DNA of 64,000 bases from Peromyscus leucopus (Eukaryota > Chordata > Mammalia > Rodentia > Cricetidae): positions 23,954,551 through 24,018,550 of the forward strand of contig NC_051085.1 of NCBI RefSeq assembly GCF_004664715.2, written 5' to 3'. Under the pieces are notes generated by a model. The model was not told where the DNA came from and did no database searches. It saw nothing but the letters and a program-made list of their open reading frames with translations. The position numbers and the translations under genes were made by a program. The stretch's first letter is position 1. Each line of letters starts with the position of its first letter. Positions 25,868-38,146 of this stretch are shown piece by piece.

Positions 25868-28308
25868 CATGCATTATTATAGTCCGAGAATGGATATGCA
25901 CCACGTGTTTACTTTATAGATCAGTTTCTGACATGTGGTAAACATTCGTAATTATTAGGATATATCACAGTAGTTTAATAATGGTTGAGTTTATTAAATG
26001 AGCCAGATTTGATGTTTTGTCAGGACTATTTAGCTTTGTTCTTTTTCTCCTCAAATGTATTGTATGACTTGGCTCCCTTTTCTCTTTTAGACATAGATCT
26101 CAGTTTGGAGGATGCACCCTGCAAACTACCACTTCATTGCCTCTCTCTGTCCCCATCTCTGTTCCTGGTGGAGACAGGGAAGCTTGGCATAGATGAGTTG
26201 AGGGATTTCCACTCACTCCATCTCAGTTTTCCCTCCTCGGTTACTTTCCAGTCAAAGTTGTTGAATAATAACATCTTTTAGTGTTCTTCCCACTATTTTA
26301 AAAGTTCTTTGCCTCCATGGCTCTGAAAATTATTATGACTGTTTTAGACATAAAAGAGGGAAAAAAAACTATCCTGCAAGAAATGATTTGTTTCGTCTTT
26401 TCTTAATAATTATCCAGCTAATGTCATTCAACTTCCACATGGGATGCTTAAATTTTATCTATAGAAGGGAGCAGCAATTTAAAAACTGCTTAAGTCACTG
26501 GAACATGTCAGTTTGTTGGCTGTTAAAATAATCTGTGGTGATTTACTATGAGCCCATTCACTTTGTAGGCCAGCAATATTTTGTTCTCCTCTTGCTTTGT
26601 TCTGTTTCAAATACTGTTCTAGTAACAGCGATCCTTAAAGTGAGCATACTGGTGAGAGAATGCAGCAGAAACATTCTTGACAAGGTCTTTTGCTCTCTGA
26701 TCTTTGACAAGCTCTACCTAACACTTCTCAGCAATGTCCACTTGTTTTGGATTACTTTGTCTATCTCAGAGGCATCTGTTGATGGAGGAAAATACAGAAA
26801 AAAATTACTAAAGTTTCTGGCAATCTTAACAAGGATTTGTTTCAAAGCCAGTATCTTTCATCAACATTGGGAAACAGATTTGTGTCCTCGTGTAAGCATT
26901 TCATTTCTACTCTGGAAGATGGAATATTTAGGCAAAGGGAGATAAGAGGAGCTGCCTTTGGCAGAGAGAAGAGGTTTGAACTTTGGATATTAACTAAGAG
27001 GCCACACAAGAAAGGTGAACTTTTCAAAGCTTCTGGAACAATCTGTCTTACAAACAGTTAGGCTGCTAAAAAGTGAAGGTGCAGGGTCCAAAATTTTGTG
27101 AAAATCTGTATTTTTCAAAAACGATGAATCAAACCAAAACAGACACACAAAGTTTAAAAACTTGGCAATCGGACTGTTTCTGGCAGATTCTAATCAACAT
27201 AACTTTTAATGCCTGAATTTTAAAAATGTACCCCAAACCCTTGAAACCTAAAGAACTAAATACTTTTGACTTTTAATAACTGTTTGCATAATATTTTGCT
27301 AATATAAAAAACAGCAAGTCAGGGACAATTGTCTAACTCATTCATTTTATTAAGATGATACAAAAAGTTTAATTTACTGGACTACATTTCTTGGTAATAT
27401 ATTCTACCACATGTGAGCATGGTTGCAACAATTTATGTAAAGCAAAAGCAAACTACTAAGTAATCATTAAGCAGCAGACAAATACTGAAAAATATTATTT
27501 TTTATTTCTCGATGCAAATAATTTTCCTAAAAAACATTTTAAGTAAGTATAACCAGTAAACATTTGAAACTGCATATAATGTCAATTGGCCAAAATATAA
27601 AAAAAATTCAAATTTTTTTAAAAGTAAGGTCATTACAGAAAATGCGGACAGGATTAAAAATAATTTCCAGGATTATTCATATTCCCATTACTTTAAAAAG
27701 AATGCACCTTTTTATTTTTCCTCCCAGACTTGTAGATGCACATCATTGTTTCCACATTATAAGGATCAAATTTATTTTCATGTATAAAGTTGTTATTCTC
27801 TTTCCTGATAGTAAAATGAATTTCCCTGTTGACTACCAGCTTGCATAAACATTTTTTATATGGTCACAATAGTCATTTTATTTGATAAATTTTCTTCTTA
27901 AAGTATTTTACTATTTTAAATCTCGATAAACTATATCTTGTATTTATGATAATTTCTTTAGGATAGATCCTGAAAATTAAATGGAACACAAAATATTTTA
28001 GCAGACATCAACAAAGACAGAATAATACAAGTATAAATTCCAATTGCTTGATGTGCATAAAATTTATGTAAGCGTGCAACTCCTTAGAATAGTATGAGAG
28101 GGCATAAAAAAATCTTCTAATGATTTCATTGAAGAGATTTAATTTCTATTTTAAACTCTAAGTAGCACACCAAAGGACATTTCCCTGCACAAATTGTCAG
28201 AGGGAGTAATGGAAGGGATAAAGAAAGGACCATGGGGCATGTTTATTGTTAGTCATACTGCCCTTCTCTCACCTTGTCCAGATTCTTTCTTTCCAATCTA
28301 GACTTCCT

Positions 28309-28321
28309 CCCCCCCCCCCCC
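28309..28321. repeat. 13-base C homopolymer
   Basis: Uninterrupted C run after tcct. Confidence 0.85.
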
Positions 28322-28614
28322 GACTTGAAGATTGTGCAGTCTTTAAGGTACCTCTAGATATTAGTAGTGTAGTGTATCGATAGCTGCCTTGTGATTTTTG
28401 AACTTGTCAATCAAAGACACATCAAAGGAGAACATTTTAAACCTTGAATTATGGAATTTTTCCAGCATTTTACTTTGTGAGTTTAGAAAATGAAAAGGAG
28501 AGTCTTCAAAAAGATCTTCCCATCTACTGCAGAAAGAAACTTCTCTGAGGTTTGAGAGGGGCACCAATCAATATAGTAAGTCATTGGGAGTTGGTTAAAT
28601 ACAGACACTCACAC

Positions 28615-28960
28615 AGTGAATAAGAGATAGCAGAGTGCTCAGCTCTATATGGGGTGTATAACACCCGCCCCTCCCCACCGTACGGGATCCTTAAGGAAGA
28701 AGGGGCAGAAAGAGCCAGAGGCAGCAGATGCTCCAAATGAAGCAGTGCTTTCTATGTATATCTATGCAATTGTACATATGAACTCACAGAGGTTGCGGAA
28801 GCATGCCCAACACCTTTGTAAGCTCAAGCCAGATCAAATCCCAGCAGAGAGGGAGAGGTGGGCACGACAGTTTTCCCCTGGAGTGGTACATGTAAGCCAA
28901 CTTGTGTTCATTCCATGACCGCTTGGCTAGAGCAGAGAGCAGTCCAGGAGTGACTTCTGA
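28615..28960 (+). repeat. L1 3'UTR fragment
   Basis: Blocks such as gaaggggcagaaagagccag, ggcagcagatgctccaaatg and tgaactcacagaggttgcgg match the rodent L1 3'UTR in forward orientation. Confidence 0.55.
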
Positions 28961-29756
28961 AGGTTCACTACAGGTATAGTTGTCAGTTCTAAAGTGTAAT
29001 GACTATCTCCATGAATGTCCCTTATCCAAGATTCTAGAAGGCATGCATCCTGACAGTACATTGATTTTTGGAAATCTTGACTTTCAGAAATGCAAGACAA
29101 TGAATTTGTGTTATTTTAAGATATTGTATTTTTAGCATTTATTACATTAGTTATAGAAACTCAGTGTATGAAAAATTGGTATTTACATTCCCTTCTTAAT
29201 AAGCATTGCCTTCAATTCCCTTTATTATACATAAAGCTGTGATCAATATCTTCCATATGCAGAAGCAAGTATTAGATGGTGAAAAGTGCTAAAGAGGAAA
29301 ACGAATCATGGATAGGGCCAAGGAGTTCAGAGCAGCCGGGATTCATGTCACTTACACTGGCAATTGCTTAATAACTTGCTTTTGGGAGAGTACAATTAAA
29401 TATCTGATTTATAGATTTAGCCAAATTTTCATGATGTAAGTAAGTATACTACAATCATTTTTAAGGTACCAATGTCATGCCAATGACTGACCACAGAACT
29501 ATATCAATTTCTACACATGACTGTGCATGTATATGTGTTTGTATATGTATATTTCTAAGCATACATGTGGATGCACATGCAGAGTTCTTATTTTAAATAG
29601 AATTTCTCTCCTACACTTGTCAGAAGAACTATGAAATAACATATGCGAGTAAATGGTCTTTTTTTTTTCAGAAGAGGCAATAGTGAATTCAAATTCCTGA
29701 TGGAGAACAAGAGTTTGATGCTTTTGTTGTCTTTTGGGTGTGTCTGAGGGATACTA
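28961..29756. other. Intergenic, nothing recognised
   Basis: AT-rich; no family recognised. Confidence 0.5.
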
Positions 29757-30056
29757 GTGTGGCATATTTTTGCTGCTATAACAAAATAGCCCATACTAGG
29801 TGGCTTATAAACAACAGAAATTAATAACTCATGGTTCTAGAGGTTGAGAAGTCAGAGATAATCATGTCAGTAAAGTTGAATTATGGCAGTCATCTCCTGA
29901 TGCACAGATGGAGCTTTATAGTTCTGTCTTTGCATTCTCTTGGAAGCACACTCAGCCTATTCATCGGAAAGATGTCTATTAGATGTAATCACCTTCCAAA
30001 GCTGCTCTCTGACCTCGTATCCGACTGGAGATTAGGTGTCAGTGATTAATTTTGTA
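29757..30056 (-). repeat. Ancient MLT1-like MaLR LTR
   Basis: The block tgctgctataacaaaatagc, ggtggcttataaacaacaga and ggttctagaggttgagaagt is the reverse complement of the 3' part of MLT1/MST LTRs, old elements shared across placental mammals. Confidence 0.7.
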
Positions 30057-31089
30057 GAGTTATAAGCTTTTAGAGCATCAGGGAGATAGTATAAGTATGT
30101 ATTAAGTATATCTATTTGGGGTTGGACAAACTTGGCCTCACAGGTATGGGAATAGTTAAGATAGCTGCAATCTGTTTAGAAGAAAGAACAGAACTTCTCT
30201 GTGAGCCCTAGAAATCATGTTTGGCAGGCAGTATTTCCCCTCATGGACAGATCCCCCAGTCTTTAACATTTATATAAAGAATGTCCAAAATGTGCCTCTC
30301 ATTTTCTGAAGGTGAAATAGTATTTTCATGATGTTGGTTTTACTGTGTGCTGCTTTACACAAACTTGTAGGCTATAAATGATCAAAATCCCTTATCAATA
30401 TTCCAAGCTAACAACAACAACAGTACCAACAACAAAGGGTACATAAAAGATCACACACACCAAGTTTGCAGTTCTAGGACTTAGCTGACTTATCGATTAC
30501 TGACAATTCCCTCCGGGTAGCTTTATACCAACCAATCACCTACAGCTTAAGGAATAAAGAAATAAATCATCACCAACATAAATGCCTTTCAATCATACAA
30601 CGACAATAGCCATTTAAAAGTTGTTCAAAATAAATTACTTTTTATCACTCCCATTTTCTTTGCTAACATTGACAAAAATCTACTTCTTCGACTTGACAAA
30701 ATATTAACTTAGTATTTAATCAAACTTAAATCTTTTGACTTGCAAATCTATTTCTTACCTGGATAATTTGGTGTTTGTTTTTATTGTAACATTGCTTATA
30801 ACTTCTTGGTTGAGATAAATCAATCCAGGAACTTCATTCTCTTTTTCCCTTTGAAGCTAAGGGAAGGGATTGTGGAAAAAGAATGATGCACTATGACTTA
30901 GATATCATCTTTTTGTGTAAAATGAATAGAAGCTTGTTGAGGCACAGTCTGGGGGTGGTATAATAATCTAGGTGAGCCATGATAGTGATATGGCCAAGAG
31001 CGGTAGCAAGAGACGTGGGGAGGAGTGGCCTGCTGGTGTTAGTCAGGGCTGATCCATTTGAGGGCATTGAATGTAAGATGTGACAAGAA
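30057..31089. other. Intergenic, nothing recognised
   Basis: AT-rich. A short imperfect (CAA)n tract near 30412-30435 is the only feature noted. Confidence 0.5.
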
Positions 31090-31236
31090 GGATCTGGAGA
31101 GATGACACTAGTGAAGAGCACTGACTCGTCTTCCAGAGGACTCGGGTTCAATTCCCAGCACCCTGTTCCAGGCATCTGACACCACACAGACATACACACA
31201 GGCAAAACCCCAGTGCTCATAAAATAAAAATTAATT
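31090..31236 (+). repeat. B2 SINE
   Basis: Forward element with ggatctggagagatgacact head, agcactgactcgtcttccag and ttcaattcccagcacc blocks and an AATAAAA tail. Confidence 0.85.
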
Positions 31237-31256
31237 GTTTAAAAATGTGACAAGTA

Positions 31257-31415
31257 GCCGGGCGGTGGTGGCGCACGCCTTTAATCCCAGCACTCGGGAG
31301 GCAGAGGCAGGCGGATCTCTGTGAGTTCGAGGCCAGCCTGGGCTACCAAGTGAGTTCCAGGAAAGGCGCAAAGCTACACAGAGAAACCCTGTCTCGAAAA
31401 ACCAAAAAAAAAAAA
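31257..31415 (+). mobile_element. Young B1 SINE with 16-bp TSD
   Basis: Near-consensus B1 and A tail. The exact TSD AAAAATGTGACAAGTA is at 31241-31256 and 31416-31431. It inserted directly after the B2 tail. Confidence 0.95.
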
Positions 31416-31945
31416 AAAAATGTGACAAGTAAAAGAGGCAAAGCAGATCATAAGAGTTTGCATGCATAATTTGCAAAGATGAGAGTGTCACCATCTGTGA
31501 TGGGAAAGAGGAAGGGAGAGGTCAGGACTGGAGTGTAGGGAGAGATCAAGAGCTAATTTTGATCATGTGACATCTAAGAACTTTTAGAGGATGAAGCCTG
31601 TGAACTGAGAATGGATGCCTTAAATTCAGAGGAGAAAATATGCAGATGTTTTAACTCATTTTAAAGTTATCCTGGATGAGATCACATCCAAGATAAAACA
31701 GAATTGTGTGAGATAAAACACAGAATTGTGTGGATTGCGATTTGGAGATCATAAGATTTGGAGATCAAGGAGATGAGGAGGAAACAGAAATGGAGACAAA
31801 GAGAGCCTCAGGTAATAATAAAACCAAAGGAGAATTATACTCAATTAAGGGAAATGTTTTCTTGGTGAAAACAACCATAAAATCTAATAATCATGTCTGG
31901 CTGGTCATGTAAGTGGGGCCTGAGAATTAACAATTGGTTATTTTA

Positions 31946-33129
31946 TTTTATTTTATTTTAATATATTTTATTTTATTTTTCATTTTACAATACTATTCAG
32001 TTCTACATAATAGCCACAGATTCCCTTGTTCTCTCCCTTCCTGCCCCCCTCCCCTTCCCCCAGCCCACCCCCATTCCCACCTCCTCCAGATCAAGGTCTC
32101 CCCCGAACTGGGATCGACCTGATAGACTCAGTCCAGGCAGGTCCAGTCCCCTCCTCCCAGATTGAGCCAAGCGTCCCTGCATAAGTCCCAGGTTTCAAAC
32201 AGCTAACTCATGCAATGAGCCCAGGACCTGGTACCACTGCCTAGATGCCTCCCCAACAGATCAAGCCAATCGACTGTCTCACCTATTCAGAGGGCCTGAT
32301 CCAGTTGGGGGCCCCTCAGCCTTTGGTTCATAGTTCATGTGTTTCCATTCATTTGGTTTTTGTCCCTGTGCTTTATCCAACCTTGGTTTCAACAATTCTC
32401 GCTCATATAAACCCTCCTCTTTCTCACTAATTAGACTCCGCTCCACCAGGGCCTAGCTGTGGATGTCTGCATCCAGATTCCTCAGTCCTTGGATGGGGTT
32501 TCTAGCACGACTATTAGGGTGTTTGGCCATCCCATCACCAGAGTAGGTCAGTCCCGGCTGTCTCTCGGCCATTGCCAGCAGTCTTTTGTGGTGGTATCTT
32601 TGTGGATTTCTGTGGGCCTCTTTAGCTCTTTGTTTCTTCCTTTTCTCATGTGGTCTTCATTTACCATGGTCTCCTACTCCTTGTTCTCCCTCTCTTTTCT
32701 TGATCCAGCTAGGATCTCCTGCTCTCTTTCCCTCGACCCTCGCCCTTCATCGCTCCCACTCATGTTCAGGCTGTTCATGTAGATCTCATCCATTTCTCCG
32801 TGTCTTTCTTGGGGTCCCGTTTTCCAGGTAGCCTCACTGGTGATGTGAGTACCAGTCCAGTCATCCTTGTTCCACATCTAGCATCCTCCTATGAGTGAGT
32901 ACATACCATATTTGTCTTTCTGAGTCTGGGTTACCTCACTCAGGATGATTTTTTCTAGATCCATCCATTTGCCTCCAAACCTCATGATGTCATTGTTTCT
33001 CTCTGCTAAGTAGTATTTGCTCAGCTATGTTCATATCAGCATTGTTTGTAATAGCCAAAACCTGGAAACAACCTAGATGCCCTTCAACTGAAGAATGGAT
33101 AAATAAATTGTGGCACATATACACAATGG
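31946..33129 (-). mobile_element. 5'-inverted (twin-primed) L1 with exact TSD
   Basis: From the TTTTA-rich tail at 31946 to about 33024 the sequence is minus-strand L1: 3'UTR, then the last part of ORF2 (gggttacctcactcaggatg near 32930). From about 33025 to 33129 the orientation flips. This piece reads as plus-strand ORF2 (aatagccaaaacctggaaac, gaagaatggataaataaatt) and is exactly the L1 segment that should precede the first part. The direct repeat AACAATTGGTTATTTTA lies at 31929-31945 and 33130-33146, and the target fits the TTTT/AA endonuclease site. This is the structure made by twin priming. Confidence 0.85.
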
Positions 33130-33525
33130 AACAATTGGTTATTTTAATAAAAATAATTTTCACAAAGAGAGGAAACACAGAAGATATTGTTATAGCTTCA
33201 AAAGAGAATGGGGGGAAAGTGTCAACAATTATTTTAGCCAGTTGTTTCCAGTTTTTCTTTAAAGTACAATGGTTGATAGTAGAGGCAAGTTTAGGCTTTC
33301 AAAAGACACACCTGAGAGAGGGAAATATCTAAAAAATAAAAGGAACTAAACAGAAAACCTGGCTATCAAGAAAAAAATAACCAAATTAAAAACTGGTGTA
33401 TGGATCTAAACAGAGAAGTCTCAAAAGAGGAAACATGAATGTCTGAGAAGCACTTAAAGAAAGGTTCAACATCCTTAGCCATCAGGGAAATGAAAATCAT
33501 GACTATCAGTGACATGATCCATGGA

Positions 33526-34090
33526 GCGCCAAGAATGAGGACTTGGTTCAGTATGACTTAGCCAGGCTCATTCAGACTTCTAGAACCTGATGACAAGTGG
33601 TTTATTTTTTTATATTTAAACATATATATTGAACTTTGGGAAAAAAGTTTCCACCTGACAGTTACCACAACAAAGCTTTAGGCATAGCAACATCTAAACT
33701 CCTTTGCAAAGTACATCTCTTTCACAAAGCACCTATGAACTTTTCTCCAGGAATGGGTTCTATTGACTGAGAAACAGTGCTTAGGACAGGGGCCTAGGAA
33801 GGAAGGGTTTGTAGTAAGCAGAATAGCAAACTCTTTTGCAAAGTACATGGGACCTCTTTCATTAGGGTTGTTTTTATTGGCTGAGAAACAATACTCAGGA
33901 GTCTGGGGGATTCTGGTGAAGGCTGCTGGCTCCACAGAGTAGCAAAAAGATACCCGGGTTATTAACCAATATCTATTCCACCCTTCCACATGAACAGGTG
34001 TCAATATCTTTCCCTAAATAAAAAGCATGCATGTTTAACAAGTCTGGTTTCTCTAGTGCTGTCTGTGAGCACGTGGACCTTTTGTTTTCT
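33526..34090. mobile_element. Unidentified insertion in L1, LTR-like
   Basis: About 565 bp separate two L1 ORF2 segments that are adjacent in intact elements. It has an imperfect internal direct duplication (ctcctttgcaaagtacat at 33699, ctcttttgcaaagtacat at 33831; both units followed by a ctgagaaaca block), an AATAAA near 34016 and an end reading TCTACA. These features suggest an LTR, but no clear TSD was found and the orientation is unknown. Confidence 0.35.
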
Positions 34091-34556
34091 ACAGGTCAGA
34101 ATGGCTAAGATCCACAAAACAAGAACAGCTCATGCTGGTGATGATGTGGAGTAAGGAGAACACACATCCATTGCTGGTGGGACTGAAAACTTGTACAGCC
34201 ACTATGGAAAGCTGTGTGGTTGTTTCTTAGGAATGTGGAATGGATCAACTTCAAGATCCAGTATACCACTCTTAGGCATATACCCAAAGGGTGCTTCCTC
34301 CCAACATAAAGGCATTTGCTCAACAAATTTATTGCTGCTCTATTCAGAATATCCAGAAAGAGGACAACCTAGATGTCTGTAAACAGATGAATGGATAATC
34401 AAAATGTGGTACATTTACACAATGAAATATTACTCAGCTGTTAAAAATAAATCATGAAAATTTTAGGTAAATGGATTGTACTAGACAAATAAGTCATCCT
34501 GAGTGAGATAACCCAGAATCAAAAAGATAAATATTGTATGTTGTAGATGTAACCAA

Positions 34557-34915
34557 CCGTCTTATTAAATAAGAAACACAGAACCAATGCAAAGAAGAAA
34601 GCCAAGAGGTCAGAGCTAAGAGCTAAAACCTTACTCTTCCTCCTGCAGTGGTCCTACCTCTCCGAAAGAGAGCTACTTCTTGTGTTAAAGTCTTTATAAA
34701 GACTTTTGGTTCTGCCTTCTCATTGGTTGTAAACCCAACCACATGACTGCCTCGTAACTGCCTACAGGTCTTCTATGGTTGGTATTGAGATTAAAGGCGT
34801 GGGTCTCCAATGCTGGCTGTATCCTTGAACACACAGAGATCTACCTAGCTCTGCCTACCAAGTGCTGGGATTAAAGGCATGCACCACCACTGCCCAGCTT
34901 TCCTATGGCTTCCTA
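34557..34915. mobile_element. Composite repeat with B1-like segments in L1
   Basis: It begins with ttaaataagaaacacagaac and an attggttgtaaacccaacca block, and ends in a reverse-complement B1-like part (agtgctgggattaaaggcat, gcaccaccactgcccagct). A second short B1-like fragment (attgagattaaaggcgtg) sits 60 bp upstream. I recall this composite as common in cricetid genomes but did not name the family. Confidence 0.5.
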
Positions 34916-36339
34916 ATAGTATTTAGTAAGTAGGCTACAATCCACACAACCACAGAGGTTAAGTATATAGTAAGGGACTGGGGTGAAGGATTGGCTTACC
35001 CTAGGAAGGAGGAACAGAATAGTTATGGATGGATGAGTGGAGGACTGGAATGGGAGGATCAAATTGGGGGAGTATAGGAAAGGGGGGAATCTAGGGAGGG
35101 AAGACAGGGAGGGACAGCTAAAACTAAGGGCCATTTGAGAGTACTATGGAAAGTTAATACAGTAGAAGCTTCCTAAAATATACACATATAGGAAGATGGT
35201 TTAAAAGGAATACTCAAAGAACAGAAGAGACTGAACCCAACTGGACAGCTCTCATCTTCAAATGAAGCCTCCAATTCTGGGAATGCCTTACATCTAATCA
35301 ACTGATGGCCAGAGAGGTCCCATGGGAACACCCTAACAACCAGGAAATTGCCAAGGCTGTTGGTTGTTCTCCACAAACTGATGGTAAGGCCCCATTGCTG
35401 AAGATAACACCCATATAACCTACACAACACATTAAACACGAGAAGTTGAGCTGGTACCTAACTAGATCCTTCATCTCGATAGCCTAGCGTTCATGGTGTT
35501 GGAAGGTACTTGGCATACTACCAAAGAAGAAAGGTAAACATCAAGCCAGCTACCAACTCTTTGGTCTGCAAAGATGATCTGCCTGCAAGTCTAGTGCCAG
35601 ATGACAAAGCTTGTGGGTGTAACCAACAACTAACTGATTAGACTTAAGACCCACTCTGTGAGACACAACCCATCCCCAGCATTGCCTGGGTGTCAAAGAA
35701 CCCGAGACCAGACAGGCCGGGGACCTAAAGAAAAACCAAATACTACTGTTCTGCTAAAGGAACGTTGCCATAAATGACATTCTGTTATACTCATAGACCA
35801 GTCCCTTTCTCAGTCATCCCCAGAGAAGCTTCTTCCTACAGTACATAGAAACAAATACAGAGCCTCACAGCTGGACAATTTGCAGAGTGTGAGAGATCTT
35901 GGAACACTCAGTCCTAAAATGGGATGTTTCCATCAAATCCCTCCATTTCCCAGGAAACCCAAGGGAAAGGAAGCAGAAACTTCGAAAGTCAGAGGGGATG
36001 GGGAATAGCAAGGAAATAAGGCTTTTGAAACACAGCAGGAGTAAGGCACTCCTTACTCACAGAAACCGACAGCATGCACAGGACCACATTGGGTCTGTGT
36101 CAGATGGGGTACCAGCACTGAGAGAAGTGGTCACAACTCCCCATCCCTAACCTAAAAGCTATTTCCAATTGATAATCAGTTGCAAATAAAAAAAAAACCC
36201 CGTTTTCTCTAAGTGTTTTAATGGGGATACAAACCACTATTAAGGGCCTGCCCAGGCTCTGCAGTAGGTGGCCAACACAACAAGAATTCAATGGCATTTT
36301 TGGAGATTCTTTGTCTCGTATTGTCTTGTCAGGACATTT

Positions 36340-36369
36340 AAAAACAAACAAACAAACAAACAAACAAAC
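36340..36369. repeat. (AAAC)n microsatellite in L1 3'UTR
   Basis: Seven perfect units. Confidence 0.85.
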
Positions 36370-36790
36370 CGTACTGGTCCTTAGCATATATATTATGGCT
36401 TCCACTTATGTGTTTTTATGAGATTTCTGTGTTTGCGAATGTGTCTATCTCTGCATCTATATGCTTTTTTTTGTGCCTTTCTTTTGCTCTATTTCTTCTG
36501 TTTTGTCCTCCCCTGATTTATTTTGTTTTATATTATTTTATTACTATTCTTTAAATTCCTGTTTGTTTTCTAAGGAGAGGCAGAAAGGGGGTGGTGAATT
36601 TAGATAGGGAAAGACCTTGGAGGAATTGGGGGAGGGGAAATTGTAATCAGAATATATTTCATGAAAACAATCTATTTCCAACAAAAGAAAAAAATAACGT
36701 ATATTTGAAAGTTACAGGGAAGTTAAAGAAGGGAGCCTCAAAAGGGCGGCCATTTGTTAAAAAAAAGTGATGTTAAAAAAATCACGTACT

Positions 36791-36936
36791 GCTGGGCGGT
36801 GGTGGCGCACGCCTTTAATCCCAGCACTCGGGAGGCAGAGGCAGGTGGATCTCTGTGAGTTCGAGGCCAGCCTGAGCTACCAAGTGAGTCCCAGGAAAGG
36901 CGCAAAGCTACACAGAGAAACCCTGTCTCGAAAAAC

Positions 36937-36970
<34 letters not shown>
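36791..36970 (+). mobile_element. Young B1 SINE with 15-bp TSD
   Basis: Near-consensus B1 followed by a 33-base A tail. The TSD, six As then ATCACGTAC, is at 36775-36789 and ends at 36979 on the right; the As are ambiguous with the tail. Confidence 0.92.
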
Positions 36971-36974
<4 letters not shown>

Positions 36975-36979
36975 CGTAC

Positions 36980-37273
36980 AAAGTCAAATGCCATTATGTA
37001 AAAGTGTAAGTTACTTGCTGTTTAGTATCAGAACATTTTGTGAGTAAGGTATCAGGTCTTAATGAATTCTGATAAAAACACAAAACTTCTTTCATTTACT
37101 TTCTAGTCCATTGGAATCCAGTTGCTCCATGGAGAGCTTGGAAAAGCATGACATGAAGCTCTTGTTGGGCATATCAACTAACGTCACCATTTCCTATCCT
37201 TTCTAGAAAACCAAGGATGGAACTTCATTGAGAATTGCAGCAGAAAGATAGCAAAGCACGCCCCATCCCCTTT
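36980..37273. other. Cenpw upstream sequence, nothing recognised
   Basis: Unique sequence between the B1 and the promoter-flank L1. Once the L1 is discounted, this is continuous with the promoter at 38072. Confidence 0.6.
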
Positions 37274-37286
37274 AAGAAGTGGGAGC

Positions 37287-38058
37287 TGGATCAAGAACAG
37301 AGAGGGAGAACAAGGAATAGGAGACCACGGTAAATGAAGACCACAGGAGATCAGGAAGAAGCAAAGTGCAAGAGAGGCCCACAGAAATCCACAAAGATAC
37401 CCCCACAATAGACTGCTGGCAATGGTGGAGAGACAGCTGGAACGGACCTACTCTGGTGATAGGATGGCCAAACACCCTAATTGTCGTGCTAGAAACCCCA
37501 TCCAACAACTGAGGGATCTGGATGCAGAGATCCACGACTATGCCCCGGGTGGAGCTCTGGGAGTCCAATTGGCAAGAAAGAGGAGGGTTTATATGAGCGA
37601 GAATTGTTGAAACCAAGGTTGGATAAAGCACAGGGACAAATAGCCAAACGAATGGAAACACATGAACAAAGGCTGAGGGGCCCCCACCTGGATCAGGCCC
37701 TCTGAATAGGTGAGACAGTTGATTGGCTTGATCTGTTTGGGAGGCATCTAGGCAGTGGTACCAGGTCCTGGGCTCGCTGCATGAGTTGGCTGTTTGAAAC
37801 CTGGAGCTTATGCAGGGACGCTTGGCTCGGCCTGGGAGGAGGGGACTGGGCCTGCCTGGACTGAGTCTACCAGGTTGATCTCAGTCCTCGGGGAGGCTTT
37901 GCCCTGGAGGAGGTGGGAATGGGGGGTGGGCTGGGGGAAGGGGAGGGGGGCAGGAGGGGGGAGAACAAGGGAATCCGTGGCTGATATGTAGAACTAAATT
38001 ATATTGTAAAATAAAATAAAATTAAATAAAAAAAAATGACATTTAAAAAAAACAAAAA
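37287..38058 (+). mobile_element. 5'-truncated L1 inserted at the Cenpw promoter edge
   Basis: It starts inside the L1 3' region (tggatcaagaacagag), carries the same 3'UTR as the copies at 14.8 and 32 kb, the G-rich polypurine block (about 37900-37965) and an A-rich tail. The exact 13-bp TSD AAGAAGTGGGAGC is at 37274-37286 and 38059-38071. The right TSD copy is the first unique sequence of the Cenpw CpG island. Confidence 0.9.
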
Positions 38059-38146
38059 AAGAAGTGGGAGCGCAGCGCGAGGACACACCCTTGGCCCAGG
38101 ATTCCCTCCAAGCCGGCGCTTCCGCTGCGGTGGGCGTGGCTTTCTG

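Larger units (their letters stand above)
22871..28614. other. Long stretch without recognised elements
   Basis: 5.7 kb, mostly AT-rich. Contains a (TG)23 tract at 25819-25864 and a 13-base C run at 28309-28321. Open frames such as 26535-26945 lack an ATG start or any family resemblance. A short CpG-bearing patch at about 23550-23640 stands out from its surroundings. Confidence 0.5.
33390..36690 (+). repeat. Old rodent L1, ORF2 end plus long 3'UTR
   Basis: Forward L1 remains: ORF2 C-terminal sequence at 33390-33525 (tccttagccatcagggaaat) and 34091-34556 (ccattgctggtgggactg, tgaatggataatcaaaatgt). After an insertion comes a long 3'UTR (accaaatactactgttctgc, cagagaagcttcttcctaca, gagtgtgagagatcttggaa, a purine-rich end near 36600) to the A-rich tail at about 36690. 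Two blocks of foreign sequence interrupt it. Confidence 0.75.

Noticed and set aside
26535..26945. 136-codon open frame, hydrophobic
   Set aside because: Its first codon is GTG, not ATG, with no Kozak context, exon signals or recognisable family; a chance frame in AT-rich DNA.
37272..37661. 129-codon minus-strand frame, with similar frames at 14.9-15.1 and 32.2-32.8 kb
   Set aside because: These are the same L1 3'UTR translated on its antisense or sense strand in three copies; repetition reflects the repeat, not a gene family.
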